A stretch of DNA of 64,000 nucleotides from Pseudomonas paracarnis (GTDB lineage: Bacteria > Pseudomonadota > Gammaproteobacteria > Pseudomonadales > Pseudomonadaceae), in the NCBI RefSeq assembly GCF_904063055.1, contig NZ_CAJFCN010000012.1, positions 62,001 to 126,000 on the forward strand, given 5' to 3'. The notes under the pieces are model-generated. The model ran no database searches and was not told where the DNA came from. It saw nothing but the letters and a program-made list of their open reading frames with translations. Made by a program: the position numbers and the translations under genes. Positions within the stretch are counted from its first letter, which is position 1. Each line of letters starts with the position of its first letter. Below are positions 49,748 through 58,738 of the stretch, piece by piece.

Positions 49748-52128
49748 AAAGGGCGCTGTGTGCCATCGCGTTATGTGGCTTGATGGTAGTGCCTGCTGTA
49801 CGGGCCGGGCCGGTCGTGCTGAGTGCAGAGCAGAAGGATTGGGTTCAGACGCATCCAGTATTACGGGTCGGCGTGGTCGAAGACCTGTTGCCCTTCGAAT
49901 ACATCAGCGACGCAGTCGTGCGCGGGCGGTCGATAGAGTATTTGCAATTGGTCACGGCCGCGACCGGCCTTCAGTTCACGTTCGTACCTGGAAAGACGCT
50001 GGCCGAGCGCGAGAAAATGTTGCTGGAAGGCCAGGTTGACCTGCTGTCGTCTTATTTACGCTTCAGGTCTGAACCTACTACCAAGGGGCTTCGAACGCTT
50101 GCCTACGAATCGACCTCACCTGTCATTGTGACGCGGGTTGAGAGCCCAGACGCTTTCGATCTTGATCAACTGCAAGGCAAAACCATCGCGATACCCACCA
50201 ATGTGGCGTATTACGAGCAAATCTTTCGGCGCAAGGGCGTGCAGGCCAATTTCAAAAAAAGCGCTTCGGCCCTGGAGATACTGACCAGCGTTGAAGACGG
50301 CAGCGCCGACGCGGCAATCGCGTCAGCCATCTTTCTAACGCCTTATCTGTATCAACGGTTCCAGGGCATTCTGGAAGTATCCGGTGTGCTCGGCAGCCAG
50401 GTGCTGGATGTGAGTATGGCGACCCGTACAGACCAGGTCATGCTGTATTCAATACTGGAGAAGGTGTTCGCCTCCATCACCGTCGAGCAACGCAACCGGC
50501 TGTATGGGCGCTGGTACCAGGATCTGGACCTGAATGTTCCATCGCTGCCCAGTATCGCCGCCCATTATTTGCATGTGTTGATCCTTGGCGCGCTCGTGCT
50601 GGTCAGCCTGTGCGCACTGCTGTATCGAGGCCAGCGTCAACGGCGCCTGGCGGTGCGTAACGAGCAGGAAAAAACCATGTTTCTGGCGGTGATGGGGCAT
50701 GAAATCCGATCACCGATGAACGCAGTGCTGGCGGCAATGGAATTGCTCGGGCACACCCGGCTCAACCAGCAGCAGCGCCATTTGGCCCATTTAGCCAACA
50801 GTGGCGCCAACGCCCTGGCGCGCCTGCTCGATGATGTGCTGGACAGGCCCGGCTCGGTCGCCAAACTGCCCCGGCTGGCCTTTGAGGCAATCGACGTGTC
50901 GGCATTGGTTCAAGGCGTAGTTGGCCTGCATCGACTGCGTGCGCGAGAAAAAAAACTGAGCTTGAACAGCCATATTCAGGCGCAACTGCCCCTGTTGCTG
51001 CTCGACAGCTCCCGGCTCACGCAGATCTTCCATAACCTGATTTCCAATGCCATCAAGTTTACCGACACGGGCAGTATCGACATTGACGTGGCGTTGGCGA
51101 CTTTACCGGACGGCAGCCCGCAATTGCAGATTGAAGTTCGCGACAGTGGCGTCGGCATTTCAGAGGCAGTGCAGGCCGCTCTGTTTCAGCCCTATGCCCA
51201 GGCCCGCGAGTCTTCCAGGCGCACAGGGGGTACCGGGTTGGGCCTGATGATTTGTCGACAGTTGGTGGATTTGATGCACGGGGCATTGACGCTGACCAGC
51301 GAGCAGGGCACGGGCACCACAGTGACTATCCGCTTACCGGTGAGCATCGGCGAGGAACCACCTGTCTTGCTGGCGCAAGCTGCACCCTCAACCCAGCCAA
51401 CCTCGAGCGGGCTGCGAATTCTGGTGGTGGAAGATACTTATGCCAACCAGGAGGTATTGCGCGCGCAAATCAGTGCGCTTGACTGTCAACCAGTGATTGC
51501 TGCCAACGCTGCGCAAGCCTGGCCCCTGTTCAGGGAAACCGTCTATGACCTGGTGCTGATGGACTGCGATTTGCCCGATGAGGATGGCTATGGGCTGGTG
51601 CGCAGATTACGCGCCCTGGAAATACAATTGGGGCGCATACGCAGCCCGATTATCGCCATCTCTGCCCTGACCGGCGACCGTCATCTGCAACGCTGTATCG
51701 AGGCGGGCATGGACGCGACGTTGAGCAAGCCCATACGTCTTGGGCAGTTATCCGAGGTCATTGAGCGCTGGTGTGGGGTCAAGCTGGCTGCGCCGAGCAC
51801 CAGCTTGATGGCGCCTTTGCTGGATCAAGCCTCAATCTACCGTGAAATGGCCGGCGACCTGGCAAACCTGATCAAAGCCGTCGCCCTGTGTGATCGCGCA
51901 TCGGCGCAGCACGTGGCTCATCGATTGCACGGCGCGGCGTTGATCATGGAGTGGGCGGCACTGGCGCAGGCCGCTGAATACATGGAGCGTCTGCTGTACG
52001 GCGAACATGAGTGGGGGCCGGTGCACGCCCAAGCCTTGCAGCCGTTGCTGCTGCATTGGGCCGCTTTGAGCGGCGATACTGCGCTCGACGTGCTGCCGGC
52101 GACACCGGTGCAACGGACGGCACGCTGA
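49744..52128 (+). CDS. BvgS-type hybrid histidine kinase, copy 1
   Basis: 794 residues. Signal peptide (LCAIALCGLMVVPAVRAG), one periplasmic solute-binding-like (SBP_bac_3/Venus flytrap) domain (about 30-270; HPVLRVGVVEDLLPFEYISD, DLLSSYLRF, SVEDGSADAAIASAIF), one membrane helix (LHVLILGALVLVSLCALLYR), HisKA with His319 (MGHEIRSPMNAV), HATPase (ISNAIKF, GGTGLGLMICRQL), receiver with Asp607 (LVLMDCDLPDEDG) and HPt with His726 (VAHRLHGAA). BvgS-like phosphorelay. It overlaps copy 2 of the regulators upstream and the second kinase downstream. Confidence 0.93.
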   Translation: MKRALCAIALCGLMVVPAVRAGPVVLSAEQKDWVQTHPVLRVGVVEDLLPFEYISDAVVRGRSIEYLQLVTAATGLQFTFVPGKTLAEREKMLLEGQVDLLSSYLRFRSEPTTKGLRTLAYESTSPVIVTRVESPDAFDLDQLQGKTIAIPTNVAYYEQIFRRKGVQANFKKSASALEILTSVEDGSADAAIASAIFLTPYLYQRFQGILEVSGVLGSQVLDVSMATRTDQVMLYSILEKVFASITVEQRNRLYGRWYQDLDLNVPSLPSIAAHYLHVLILGALVLVSLCALLYRGQRQRRLAVRNEQEKTMFLAVMGHEIRSPMNAVLAAMELLGHTRLNQQQRHLAHLANSGANALARLLDDVLDRPGSVAKLPRLAFEAIDVSALVQGVVGLHRLRAREKKLSLNSHIQAQLPLLLLDSSRLTQIFHNLISNAIKFTDTGSIDIDVALATLPDGSPQLQIEVRDSGVGISEAVQAALFQPYAQARESSRRTGGTGLGLMICRQLVDLMHGALTLTSEQGTGTTVTIRLPVSIGEEPPVLLAQAAPSTQPTSSGLRILVVEDTYANQEVLRAQISALDCQPVIAANAAQAWPLFRETVYDLVLMDCDLPDEDGYGLVRRLRALEIQLGRIRSPIIAISALTGDRHLQRCIEAGMDATLSKPIRLGQLSEVIERWCGVKLAAPSTSLMAPLLDQASIYREMAGDLANLIKAVALCDRASAQHVAHRLHGAALIMEWAALAQAAEYMERLLYGEHEWGPVHAQALQPLLLHWAALSGDTALDVLPATPVQRTAR

Positions 52129-54461
52129 TGCGGCGCCTGCTGGTGGTACTGGCGTTAGTGTGCCTTCCGGCGTCGGTTGGCGTGTACGCCAGTTCGCCAC
52201 CCATGGCGTTGACGCAACAGGAGGTGGCCTGGATCGCTGCCAATCCGGTGCTGCGTGTGGGTGTGTTTGAGGACTTGCTGCCTTTCGAATACATGAGCAG
52301 CGGCCAATTGCGCGGTCTTTCGGCCAAATACCTGAGGCTGATCGGCCTGCGTACCGGCCTGCATTTCGAACCGGTGCTGACCACCACGCGCAGTGCCCGC
52401 AAGGACATGCTGATCAGCGGTGAGGTCGACATCTTGTCCACTCGACGCCGCTCCGACGACCCGGCCCAGGATCGTGGGATGCTTTACACCCTGCCTTACA
52501 ACACCAGCTCGACGATCCTTGTCAGTCGTTTCGGCGATCAGCCCCTGGCAGGTCTGCAACAGCTCGCTCACAAACGGTTAGTCATGTTGGGACGCGAAGT
52601 CTATGGCGCATTCCTGCGCCACGAGGCCCCGGGAGTCACGATCATCACCGCGCAGAACGCCGTAGACATGATGGCCATGGTCAAGGACGGCAAGGCAGAC
52701 GCCGCAATCGCTTCGGAGTGGTTGTTGATCCCGTATCTTTCCCGCCAGTACCAGGGCGTATTGCTGATATCCGGCGTGGTGCCCCAATTGCACACGGGTG
52801 TCAGCATGGCGGTGCGCGACAGCGATGAAATCCTGCTGTCGATCCTGGAGAAGGCATTGACCTCGATCACCGGCGATGAGCGCAAGGCGATCTTCGACGC
52901 CTGGTTTGCCGACATGAACCTGGATATCCCGACCATCAGGTCCATCGCCGCACATTACGCGGGTGAGTTGTGGCTGTTACTGGCCATTGTGCTGTTACTT
53001 ATCATCCTGGTGTGGCAAAGCCGGTTGCAGCGACGGCGCGCGGTGCAGCGCGAGCGCGAGAAAGCGATGTTCCTGGCGGTCATGAGCCATGAAATCCGCT
53101 CGCCGATGAACGCAGTGCTGGCGGCAGTTGAGCTGCTTGAGCACACACCGCTGGACGAACAACAGCGGCACTTCACGGGCCTGGCCAATACCGGCGCCAA
53201 CACCTTGTTGCGCCTGGTAGACGATGTGCTGGATATCTCCAAAATGGAGGCCGGGCAATTGCGGCTCAACCTTGAGCCGGTGGACCTGTGGTCACTGCTG
53301 CAAGAGCAGGTGGATGATTACCGAGGCTATGCCGAGGAAAAGAGGCTGACGTTGACATTGACCGGTCAGCGTCCCGTTGTTTCAGCACTGCTCGATGACC
53401 AACGGGTGGCCCAGGTGCTACGTAATCTGATTTCCAACGCCATCAAGTTCACCGAGCACGGCGGGGTTGAGGTTCAACTGCTGCTGCCCGACGCACAGCC
53501 GGGGGCAACATCGCAGGCGTTGATACGCGTGGTCGACACCGGCATTGGCTTGTCCGACCAGGCGCAAGCTGCGCTGTTTCGGCCCTATGCCCGCGCCAGG
53601 CAGTCATTCAAGCGCAGTGGCGGCACCGGTTTGGGGCTGGTGATCTGTCGCCGGTTGGTGAGGTTGATGCAGGGCGAGCTGACGTTGAGCAGCGTGCCGG
53701 GGAGCGGCACCCAAGTCGAAGTGAGGTTGCCCGTCGAGTGGGCTGGCGCGCTTGAGTCGCCAGTGCGGGCGGCAGATTCTGTCGCAGCGCCTATAGAGGT
53801 TTCATTCTGGGTACTGGTGTTGGAGGCGGAGTACGCCGATCAGCAAGCAGTGAAAGCCCTGCTTCAAGGTTTTGGCCTGGGCGTGTTGTCGGCGGACGAT
53901 GATGAAGAGGCGCTGGCGCTCTTCAATAAGCACAGGGTTGCTCTGGTACTGATCGATGAGCATCACGCGTTCAACCTGAGCCGCGCTTTGCGCGACGTGG
54001 AGCGCCAACAACAGTACGGGCATTGCCCAATCATTGCGATGTCGCAGGTGACCGGCAATGCCTATCTCGAACGCTGTTTTGCGGCTGGCCTGGACGGCGT
54101 TCTGAGCAAGCCGGTGCGTCAGGACAAATTGCAGCAAATGATTGAGTTGTGGTGCGATCAGGTGCCGGTAGCCGCGACGCAGGTGCACGGTGCCTCCAGG
54201 CATGAGCGGGAAGGGCCGCAGGAAGCGTTGCGCCCGGATATGAACCGTCTGTTCAGCGCTGTTGCCCTGCGTGACCGCCCGGTTGCCATGCAGGCTGCGC
54301 ATCGCCTCCAGGGCGCTGCGCAGACGGCAGGTTGGGCGGCGATTGCGGCCGGCGCCGAAAAGGTCGAGTTGTTGTTGCACGATGAAGTGAGCTGGCCAAC
54401 GGTGGCGGTCGCGCGTCAATTGAGTCTCATGATGGATGACTGGACTGCAGCGAGTTATTAA
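52128..54461 (+). CDS. BvgS-type hybrid histidine kinase, copy 2, with degenerate receiver
   Basis: 777 residues, starting at the ATG that overlaps the previous stop (TGATG). Same architecture as copy 1: signal peptide (LLVVLALVCLPASVGVYASS), one solute-binding-like domain (NPVLRVGVFEDLLPFEYMSS), one membrane helix, HisKA with His321 (MSHEIRSPMNAV), HATPase (ISNAIKF, GGTGLGLVICRRL), receiver and HPt with His725 (AHRLQGAA). The receiver is altered: the acidic pair is LEAE rather than VEDT, and the Asp610 loop is LIDEHHAFNLS without the usual Pro-Asp-Gly. It may bind phosphoryl groups poorly. In the P. aeruginosa cupD locus the matching kinases are PvrS and RcsC. Confidence 0.92.
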   Translation: MRRLLVVLALVCLPASVGVYASSPPMALTQQEVAWIAANPVLRVGVFEDLLPFEYMSSGQLRGLSAKYLRLIGLRTGLHFEPVLTTTRSARKDMLISGEVDILSTRRRSDDPAQDRGMLYTLPYNTSSTILVSRFGDQPLAGLQQLAHKRLVMLGREVYGAFLRHEAPGVTIITAQNAVDMMAMVKDGKADAAIASEWLLIPYLSRQYQGVLLISGVVPQLHTGVSMAVRDSDEILLSILEKALTSITGDERKAIFDAWFADMNLDIPTIRSIAAHYAGELWLLLAIVLLLIILVWQSRLQRRRAVQREREKAMFLAVMSHEIRSPMNAVLAAVELLEHTPLDEQQRHFTGLANTGANTLLRLVDDVLDISKMEAGQLRLNLEPVDLWSLLQEQVDDYRGYAEEKRLTLTLTGQRPVVSALLDDQRVAQVLRNLISNAIKFTEHGGVEVQLLLPDAQPGATSQALIRVVDTGIGLSDQAQAALFRPYARARQSFKRSGGTGLGLVICRRLVRLMQGELTLSSVPGSGTQVEVRLPVEWAGALESPVRAADSVAAPIEVSFWVLVLEAEYADQQAVKALLQGFGLGVLSADDDEEALALFNKHRVALVLIDEHHAFNLSRALRDVERQQQYGHCPIIAMSQVTGNAYLERCFAAGLDGVLSKPVRQDKLQQMIELWCDQVPVAATQVHGASRHEREGPQEALRPDMNRLFSAVALRDRPVAMQAAHRLQGAAQTAGWAAIAAGAEKVELLLHDEVSWPTVAVARQLSLMMDDWTAASY

Positions 54462-54492
54462 ATAGTCTGCGTTGCGTCGATAGCCAGCTTTT

Positions 54493-54506
54493 TAGGACCA
54501 CTCCTA
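54493..54506. promoter_or_regulatory. RcsB-box-like palindrome, distal, fimbrial promoter
   Basis: TAGGACCACTCCTA, one mismatch from the perfect palindrome at 54616. It is 246 bases before the fimbrial subunit start. Flanked by TTTTT on the left and TAGA on the right. Confidence 0.6.
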
Positions 54507-54615
54507 TAGACGAAGTAATGAGCAGCCCAATAAAAAAACATAAGTTGAAGGGGTAAGTTTACACCGAGGGAAAGAGGCGTTAATTGTTTGAAATATTGAG
54601 TGGCTTAGTTGTTTT

Positions 54616-54629
54616 TAGGAGCACTCCTA
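54616..54629. promoter_or_regulatory. RcsB-box-like palindrome, proximal, fimbrial promoter
   Basis: TAGGAGCACTCCTA, arms TAGGAG/CTCCTA. It fits the enterobacterial RcsAB/RcsB box TAAGAATATTCCTA at 9 of 14 positions. It lies 110 bases before the ATG of the fimbrial subunit, a usual activator distance, and repeats the 54493 site with the same TTTTTAGGA flank at 123-base spacing. Confidence 0.65.
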
Positions 54630-54738
54630 TATTGGGTTTTGCGTGGACTCCCTACACTTCACTGCGCAACAACACAGAAGTTCTCCAGCACCGGAAACTT
54701 CTTCACTTACCTGGTATATCGCTCTCTCGGAGTTACTC

Positions 54739-55287
54739 ATGAATTACAAAGCTCGCGTCCTCGCTGCACTGGTCGCCGCCACCGCCACCTCCGCTGCCAT
54801 GGCGTCGGACGGCACCATCAATTTCAACGGCGAACTGAAGGCCGAGACCTGCCAGGTTGCAGTGAATGGGGCGGCCGGCTCGGCAGGCACTACCGTCACG
54901 CTGCCGACTATCTCCACTGCCTCGTTGACCTCGTCTGGCCAAGTGGCCGGCCAGACCGGTTTCAGCATTCAGTTGAGCAAATGCTCGGCAGCGCTGAAAA
55001 CCGCAGCTGCGTTCTTTGAAGCCGGCGGTTCGGTTGATCCGGCCAGCGGCAACTTGAAGAACATCGGCGGCGGTGCTACCAAGGTTCAACTGCAACTGAT
55101 CGACGCATCCAATGGCAAGTCCATCAAAGCCGGTGACACCGCACAAGTGGCTTCCACCAGCCGTATCGCCATCGACGCCACCGCACTCAGCGCAGACCTG
55201 CCGTACGCTGTTCAATACTACGCCCAAGCCGCGACCACGCCGGGCACCGTTATCAGCAACGTGACTTACTCCATCAATTATCAGTAA
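54739..55287 (+). CDS. Type 1-like fimbrial major subunit
   Basis: 182 residues from the ATG at 54739 (GGAG upstream). Signal peptide (VLAALVAATATSAAMA), then SDGTINFNGELKAETCQVAV with the first of the paired cysteines, second cysteine in IQLSKCSAAL, and the penultimate-tyrosine C-terminus (VTYSINYQ) recognised by the chaperone and usher. Pilin domain of the FimA/CupX group. First gene of a four-gene chaperone-usher operon; two palindromic sites precede it. Confidence 0.93.
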   Translation: MNYKARVLAALVAATATSAAMASDGTINFNGELKAETCQVAVNGAAGSAGTTVTLPTISTASLTSSGQVAGQTGFSIQLSKCSAALKTAAAFFEAGGSVDPASGNLKNIGGGATKVQLQLIDASNGKSIKAGDTAQVASTSRIAIDATALSADLPYAVQYYAQAATTPGTVISNVTYSINYQ

Positions 55288-55360
55288 GTCGCCGGTAATG
55301 ACTACACGCCCTGTTGAATAGTTAAAGGGCGTGTTTTCGGGGCGGCATTGGGACTACGTC

Positions 55361-56107
55361 ATGCCTTGCATACTTCCATTTAAACAAATGCTTCTGGCAA
55401 GTCTTGTGGCAATTGGGTGTTCCCAGGCGCTGGCAGGTGTGGTGATCACCGGCACCCGCGTGATCTACCCGGCAGACCAGAAAGAAGTCACAGTAAAACT
55501 CAATAACAACGGTACTCAACCCGCGTTGATGCAAGCGTGGATTGATACCGGCAGTGTGGAGTCCACGCCCACCAGCTCCAAGGCGCCGTTTCTGCTTTCG
55601 CCTCCGGTGGCGCGTATCGACCCGACCAAGGGCCAAAGCCTGCGCGTATTGTTTACCGGGGCAGCGCTGCCCCAGGACAAGGAGTCGGTGTTCTGGCTCA
55701 ACGTGCTGGAAATACCACCCAAACCTGAGGCCGGGGCAGACCTGAATACTCTGCAAATGGCCTTCCGTTCGCGGATCAAATTGTTCTACCGCCCGACGGG
55801 CCTTGCAGGCACCGCCAGCGAAGCGATCGAGCAGGTGCAATGGCAACTGGTGACGGCCCGCGATGGCCAGGGCCTGGCTCTGCGAGCGTTCAATCCATCG
55901 GCTTTTCACGTATCGCTGGTTGAGCTGGACTTGGTGTCTGGCAGTCAGCGCGCGCGCAGTGAGGACGGCATGGTGGGCCCGGGTCAAACCCGGCAATTCC
56001 CGCTGCCGACGCTTAAAACCCGACCAGCCCCAGGCGCACAGGTGGAGTTCAGCGCAATCAACGATTACGGCGCGCTGATCCCGACTCGGACAGCACTCAA
56101 GCCCTGA
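55361..56107 (+). CDS. Periplasmic fimbrial chaperone
   Basis: 248 residues. Signal peptide (MLLASLVAIGCSQALA) and two immunoglobulin-like domains. N-terminal domain: GVVITGTRVIYPADQKEVTV, with the anchor pattern PPVARIDPTKGQSLRVLF, and FWLNVLEIPPK; RSRIKLFYRP closes it. The Arg/Lys pair that docks subunit C-termini is expected in these strands. C-terminal domain from about residue 150. It holds pilins for the usher and caps them until assembly. Confidence 0.93.
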   Translation: MPCILPFKQMLLASLVAIGCSQALAGVVITGTRVIYPADQKEVTVKLNNNGTQPALMQAWIDTGSVESTPTSSKAPFLLSPPVARIDPTKGQSLRVLFTGAALPQDKESVFWLNVLEIPPKPEAGADLNTLQMAFRSRIKLFYRPTGLAGTASEAIEQVQWQLVTARDGQGLALRAFNPSAFHVSLVELDLVSGSQRARSEDGMVGPGQTRQFPLPTLKTRPAPGAQVEFSAINDYGALIPTRTALKP

Positions 56108-56140
56108 ACCATTCCTGACGTCTTTACCCGCGAGTCATTT

Positions 56141-58738
56141 ATGCAGACCTCTTCCCGCTCCAGGCCGCCCCTGGGGGCGCAGCCTCGCTTCGCCCTGAAT
56201 CCGCTCACCCGCTTGATACTCAAGGTATTGGCCGCCGCGCCATGCGCCTGGGGGGGCCACGCCGCGTTGGCGCAAGAGGTGCAGTTCAACGATGCATTCC
56301 TGCCGGAAGACTCACGCAATCTTGACCTCGGCAAATACCAGGCCGGCAACCCGGTGACCCCGGGGCAGTACCGTGCGGACGTTATGCTCAACGGCCAGTT
56401 GAACAGTCGCCAGGACATTCGTATCGAGGCTCAGCCCGACGGCAGCAAGCCGGTGGTGTGCATGGATCATGGCCTGCTTGAGCGCCAGGGCGTGAACATC
56501 GCCAAACTGTCACCCGAAGCCAGCCTGGCGCTTGAGGGTCCAGGCTGCACGGCGTTGGGCAGTTTGATTCAGGGCGCCAGTGCGAACTTCTCCCCGGAGA
56601 ACCAGGCACTTGACCTCAGCATCCCTCAGGCGGCCTTGAAGCGTAACTCGCGTGGCTATGTCAGCCCTGAACTGTGGGACCGTGGCGTCACTGCAGGGAT
56701 GCTCAGTTATAACTTCAATGCCAATCGCAACCGCACCCGCAGCGGCACCAATGACTCGGCGTTCCTGGGGCTCAATGCAGGCCTCAATCTGGGCGACTGG
56801 CGCTTGCGTCACAATGCCTCGATGAGCTGGCAATCGCGCAACGGTAGCCAGTACCAGGCGTTGGACAGCTACGCGCAACGCGATATCACTGCGCTGAAAA
56901 GCCAGCTGACTGTAGGTGAGTCCAACACCAGCGGTGAGATCTTCGACACCTTGTCTTATCGCGGCGTACAGTTGGCCAGTGATGACCGCATGTTGCCCGA
57001 CTCCATGCGCGGATATGCGCCGGTTATCCGTGGCATCGCCCGCACCAATGCGCGTGTCACCATTCGCCAGGCCGGCAACGTGCTGCTGGAAACCACGGTC
57101 GCCCCCGGCGCCTTCGTCATCGACGACCTGTACTCCACCGGCTACGGAGGCGACCTCAACGTGAGCGTGGCCGAGGCGGACGGTACCGAACAAAACTTTA
57201 TCGTGCCCTACGCCTCGGTCAGCCAGTTGCTGCGCCCTGGCACCTCGCGTTTCAGTGTCACCGCCGGGGAAACCCGCAACAACTTCGTTGACGAGCAGAC
57301 GCGCCTTTTGCAAGGCACGCTGCAATATGGTCTGAACAACACCTTCACCGGGTTTGGCGGTGTGCAATCAAGCGATGACTACGCGGCCATCCTCACAGGC
57401 GTAGCGTTCGGCACGCCGATTGGCGCGATGGCGGTGGACGTGACGCACGCCCAGACCGATCTGGCTGCCGGCCGGGCGAAGGGGCAGAGCATGCGCCTGT
57501 CCTACAGCAAGAACATCCTCAGTACCGGCAGTAACTTTTCGGTAGCGGCCTATCGTTTTTCTACCCGTGACTACCTGGACTTCAGCAATGCCGTGCAGCT
57601 GCTCGATGCCGAGAAAAACGGTTGGGACACCAGCGAGTTCGGCCGCCCGCGCAGCCGCTTGTCAGTCACCGCCGACCAAAGCTTCGGGCCCTGGGGTCAG
57701 GTGTCGATCAGCGGCTATGCCCAGAACTACTGGAACCAGCAGGGCAGCGACGTGCAGTACCAGTTCAGCTACAGCAAGCAGTTCAACCGGGTGAGTTTCA
57801 GCCTGAACGCTAACCGCAGCCGGATGGGCCTGGGCGATATGGAAAACAGTTTTCTGCTGACCATGAGCATGCCCCTGGAATTCGGCGGCCCGGGCTATGG
57901 GCCGCAAGTGACGGCACAGCTGGGCCGGGACCCCCGAGGCCATTACAGCGAGCAGGCGGGTATCAGCGGCACCGCCGGCGAGGACCGCCAGTACGGCTAC
58001 GGCGCCACCTTCGGCCATGACGGTGGCAGCAATACCAAGAGCGCAGCCCTCAACGGCCAGTATACCGGCGCCCGCGCCATGCTCAGTACCGCCCTGGGCC
58101 GGGGCGATGGCTATACCAGCGCGTCGGTGGGCGCCAGCGGCACGGTGGTAGCCCATGTCGACGGGGTGACCATGACGCCTTATCGCGGTGAAACCATGGC
58201 CGTGGTCAGCGCCCCAGGCGCCGAGGGCGCGAAGGTCTCCGGCTACCCGGGCCTGAGGCTCGACGGCAGCGGCAACGCCGTGGTGCCCTACCTGCGCCCG
58301 TACGAATTGAACGAGGTGGCGATCGACCCGATCGGCAGCTCCCTGGACGTAGAGCTAAGTGAAACCAGCCAACAGACCGCGCCGCGTGCCGGTGCCGTTG
58401 TGCACCTCAAATACGCCACCAACCAGGGCCGCGCGGTGCTGCTCAATGTGCGCCTGGACGACGGCAGCAGCCTGCCGTTCGGCGCGGGCGTGACCGATGG
58501 CGAGGGTGCCACCGTGGGCGTGGTCGGGCAGGGCGGTCAACTGTATGCGCGGATCAAACCCGAAACGCGCCGTTTGCTGGTCAACTGGGGCAGCCAGGCG
58601 CAGCAGCAGTGCGCCCTGACGATCCCGCCGGGCCCCGGCGATGGGCAACAGCTGCAACAAGTAGACGCCGTGTGTGCGGCCGGCAAACAGGTCGCTGACA
58701 GCGTGCGGCCCAACACCCAGCAAAAGGTAGCGTTATGA
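56141..58738 (+). CDS. Outer-membrane fimbrial usher
   Basis: 865 residues. N-terminal domain: VQFNDAFLPEDSRNLDLGKY with the chaperone-binding patch, then a 24-strand beta barrel with plug (GYAPVIRGIARTNARVTIRQ, SVTAGETRN, FGGVQSSDDYAAIL), and C-terminal domains (YKGETM-like PYRGETMAVVSAPGAEGAKV, LRPYELNEVAIDPI, DDGSSLPFGAGV). The final cysteine pair is QCALTIP...DAVCAAG. An in-frame 45-residue N-terminal signal region is long but ends AHAALAQ. It exports and assembles the pilus. Confidence 0.95.
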   Translation: MQTSSRSRPPLGAQPRFALNPLTRLILKVLAAAPCAWGGHAALAQEVQFNDAFLPEDSRNLDLGKYQAGNPVTPGQYRADVMLNGQLNSRQDIRIEAQPDGSKPVVCMDHGLLERQGVNIAKLSPEASLALEGPGCTALGSLIQGASANFSPENQALDLSIPQAALKRNSRGYVSPELWDRGVTAGMLSYNFNANRNRTRSGTNDSAFLGLNAGLNLGDWRLRHNASMSWQSRNGSQYQALDSYAQRDITALKSQLTVGESNTSGEIFDTLSYRGVQLASDDRMLPDSMRGYAPVIRGIARTNARVTIRQAGNVLLETTVAPGAFVIDDLYSTGYGGDLNVSVAEADGTEQNFIVPYASVSQLLRPGTSRFSVTAGETRNNFVDEQTRLLQGTLQYGLNNTFTGFGGVQSSDDYAAILTGVAFGTPIGAMAVDVTHAQTDLAAGRAKGQSMRLSYSKNILSTGSNFSVAAYRFSTRDYLDFSNAVQLLDAEKNGWDTSEFGRPRSRLSVTADQSFGPWGQVSISGYAQNYWNQQGSDVQYQFSYSKQFNRVSFSLNANRSRMGLGDMENSFLLTMSMPLEFGGPGYGPQVTAQLGRDPRGHYSEQAGISGTAGEDRQYGYGATFGHDGGSNTKSAALNGQYTGARAMLSTALGRGDGYTSASVGASGTVVAHVDGVTMTPYRGETMAVVSAPGAEGAKVSGYPGLRLDGSGNAVVPYLRPYELNEVAIDPIGSSLDVELSETSQQTAPRAGAVVHLKYATNQGRAVLLNVRLDDGSSLPFGAGVTDGEGATVGVVGQGGQLYARIKPETRRLLVNWGSQAQQQCALTIPPGPGDGQQLQQVDAVCAAGKQVADSVRPNTQQKVAL

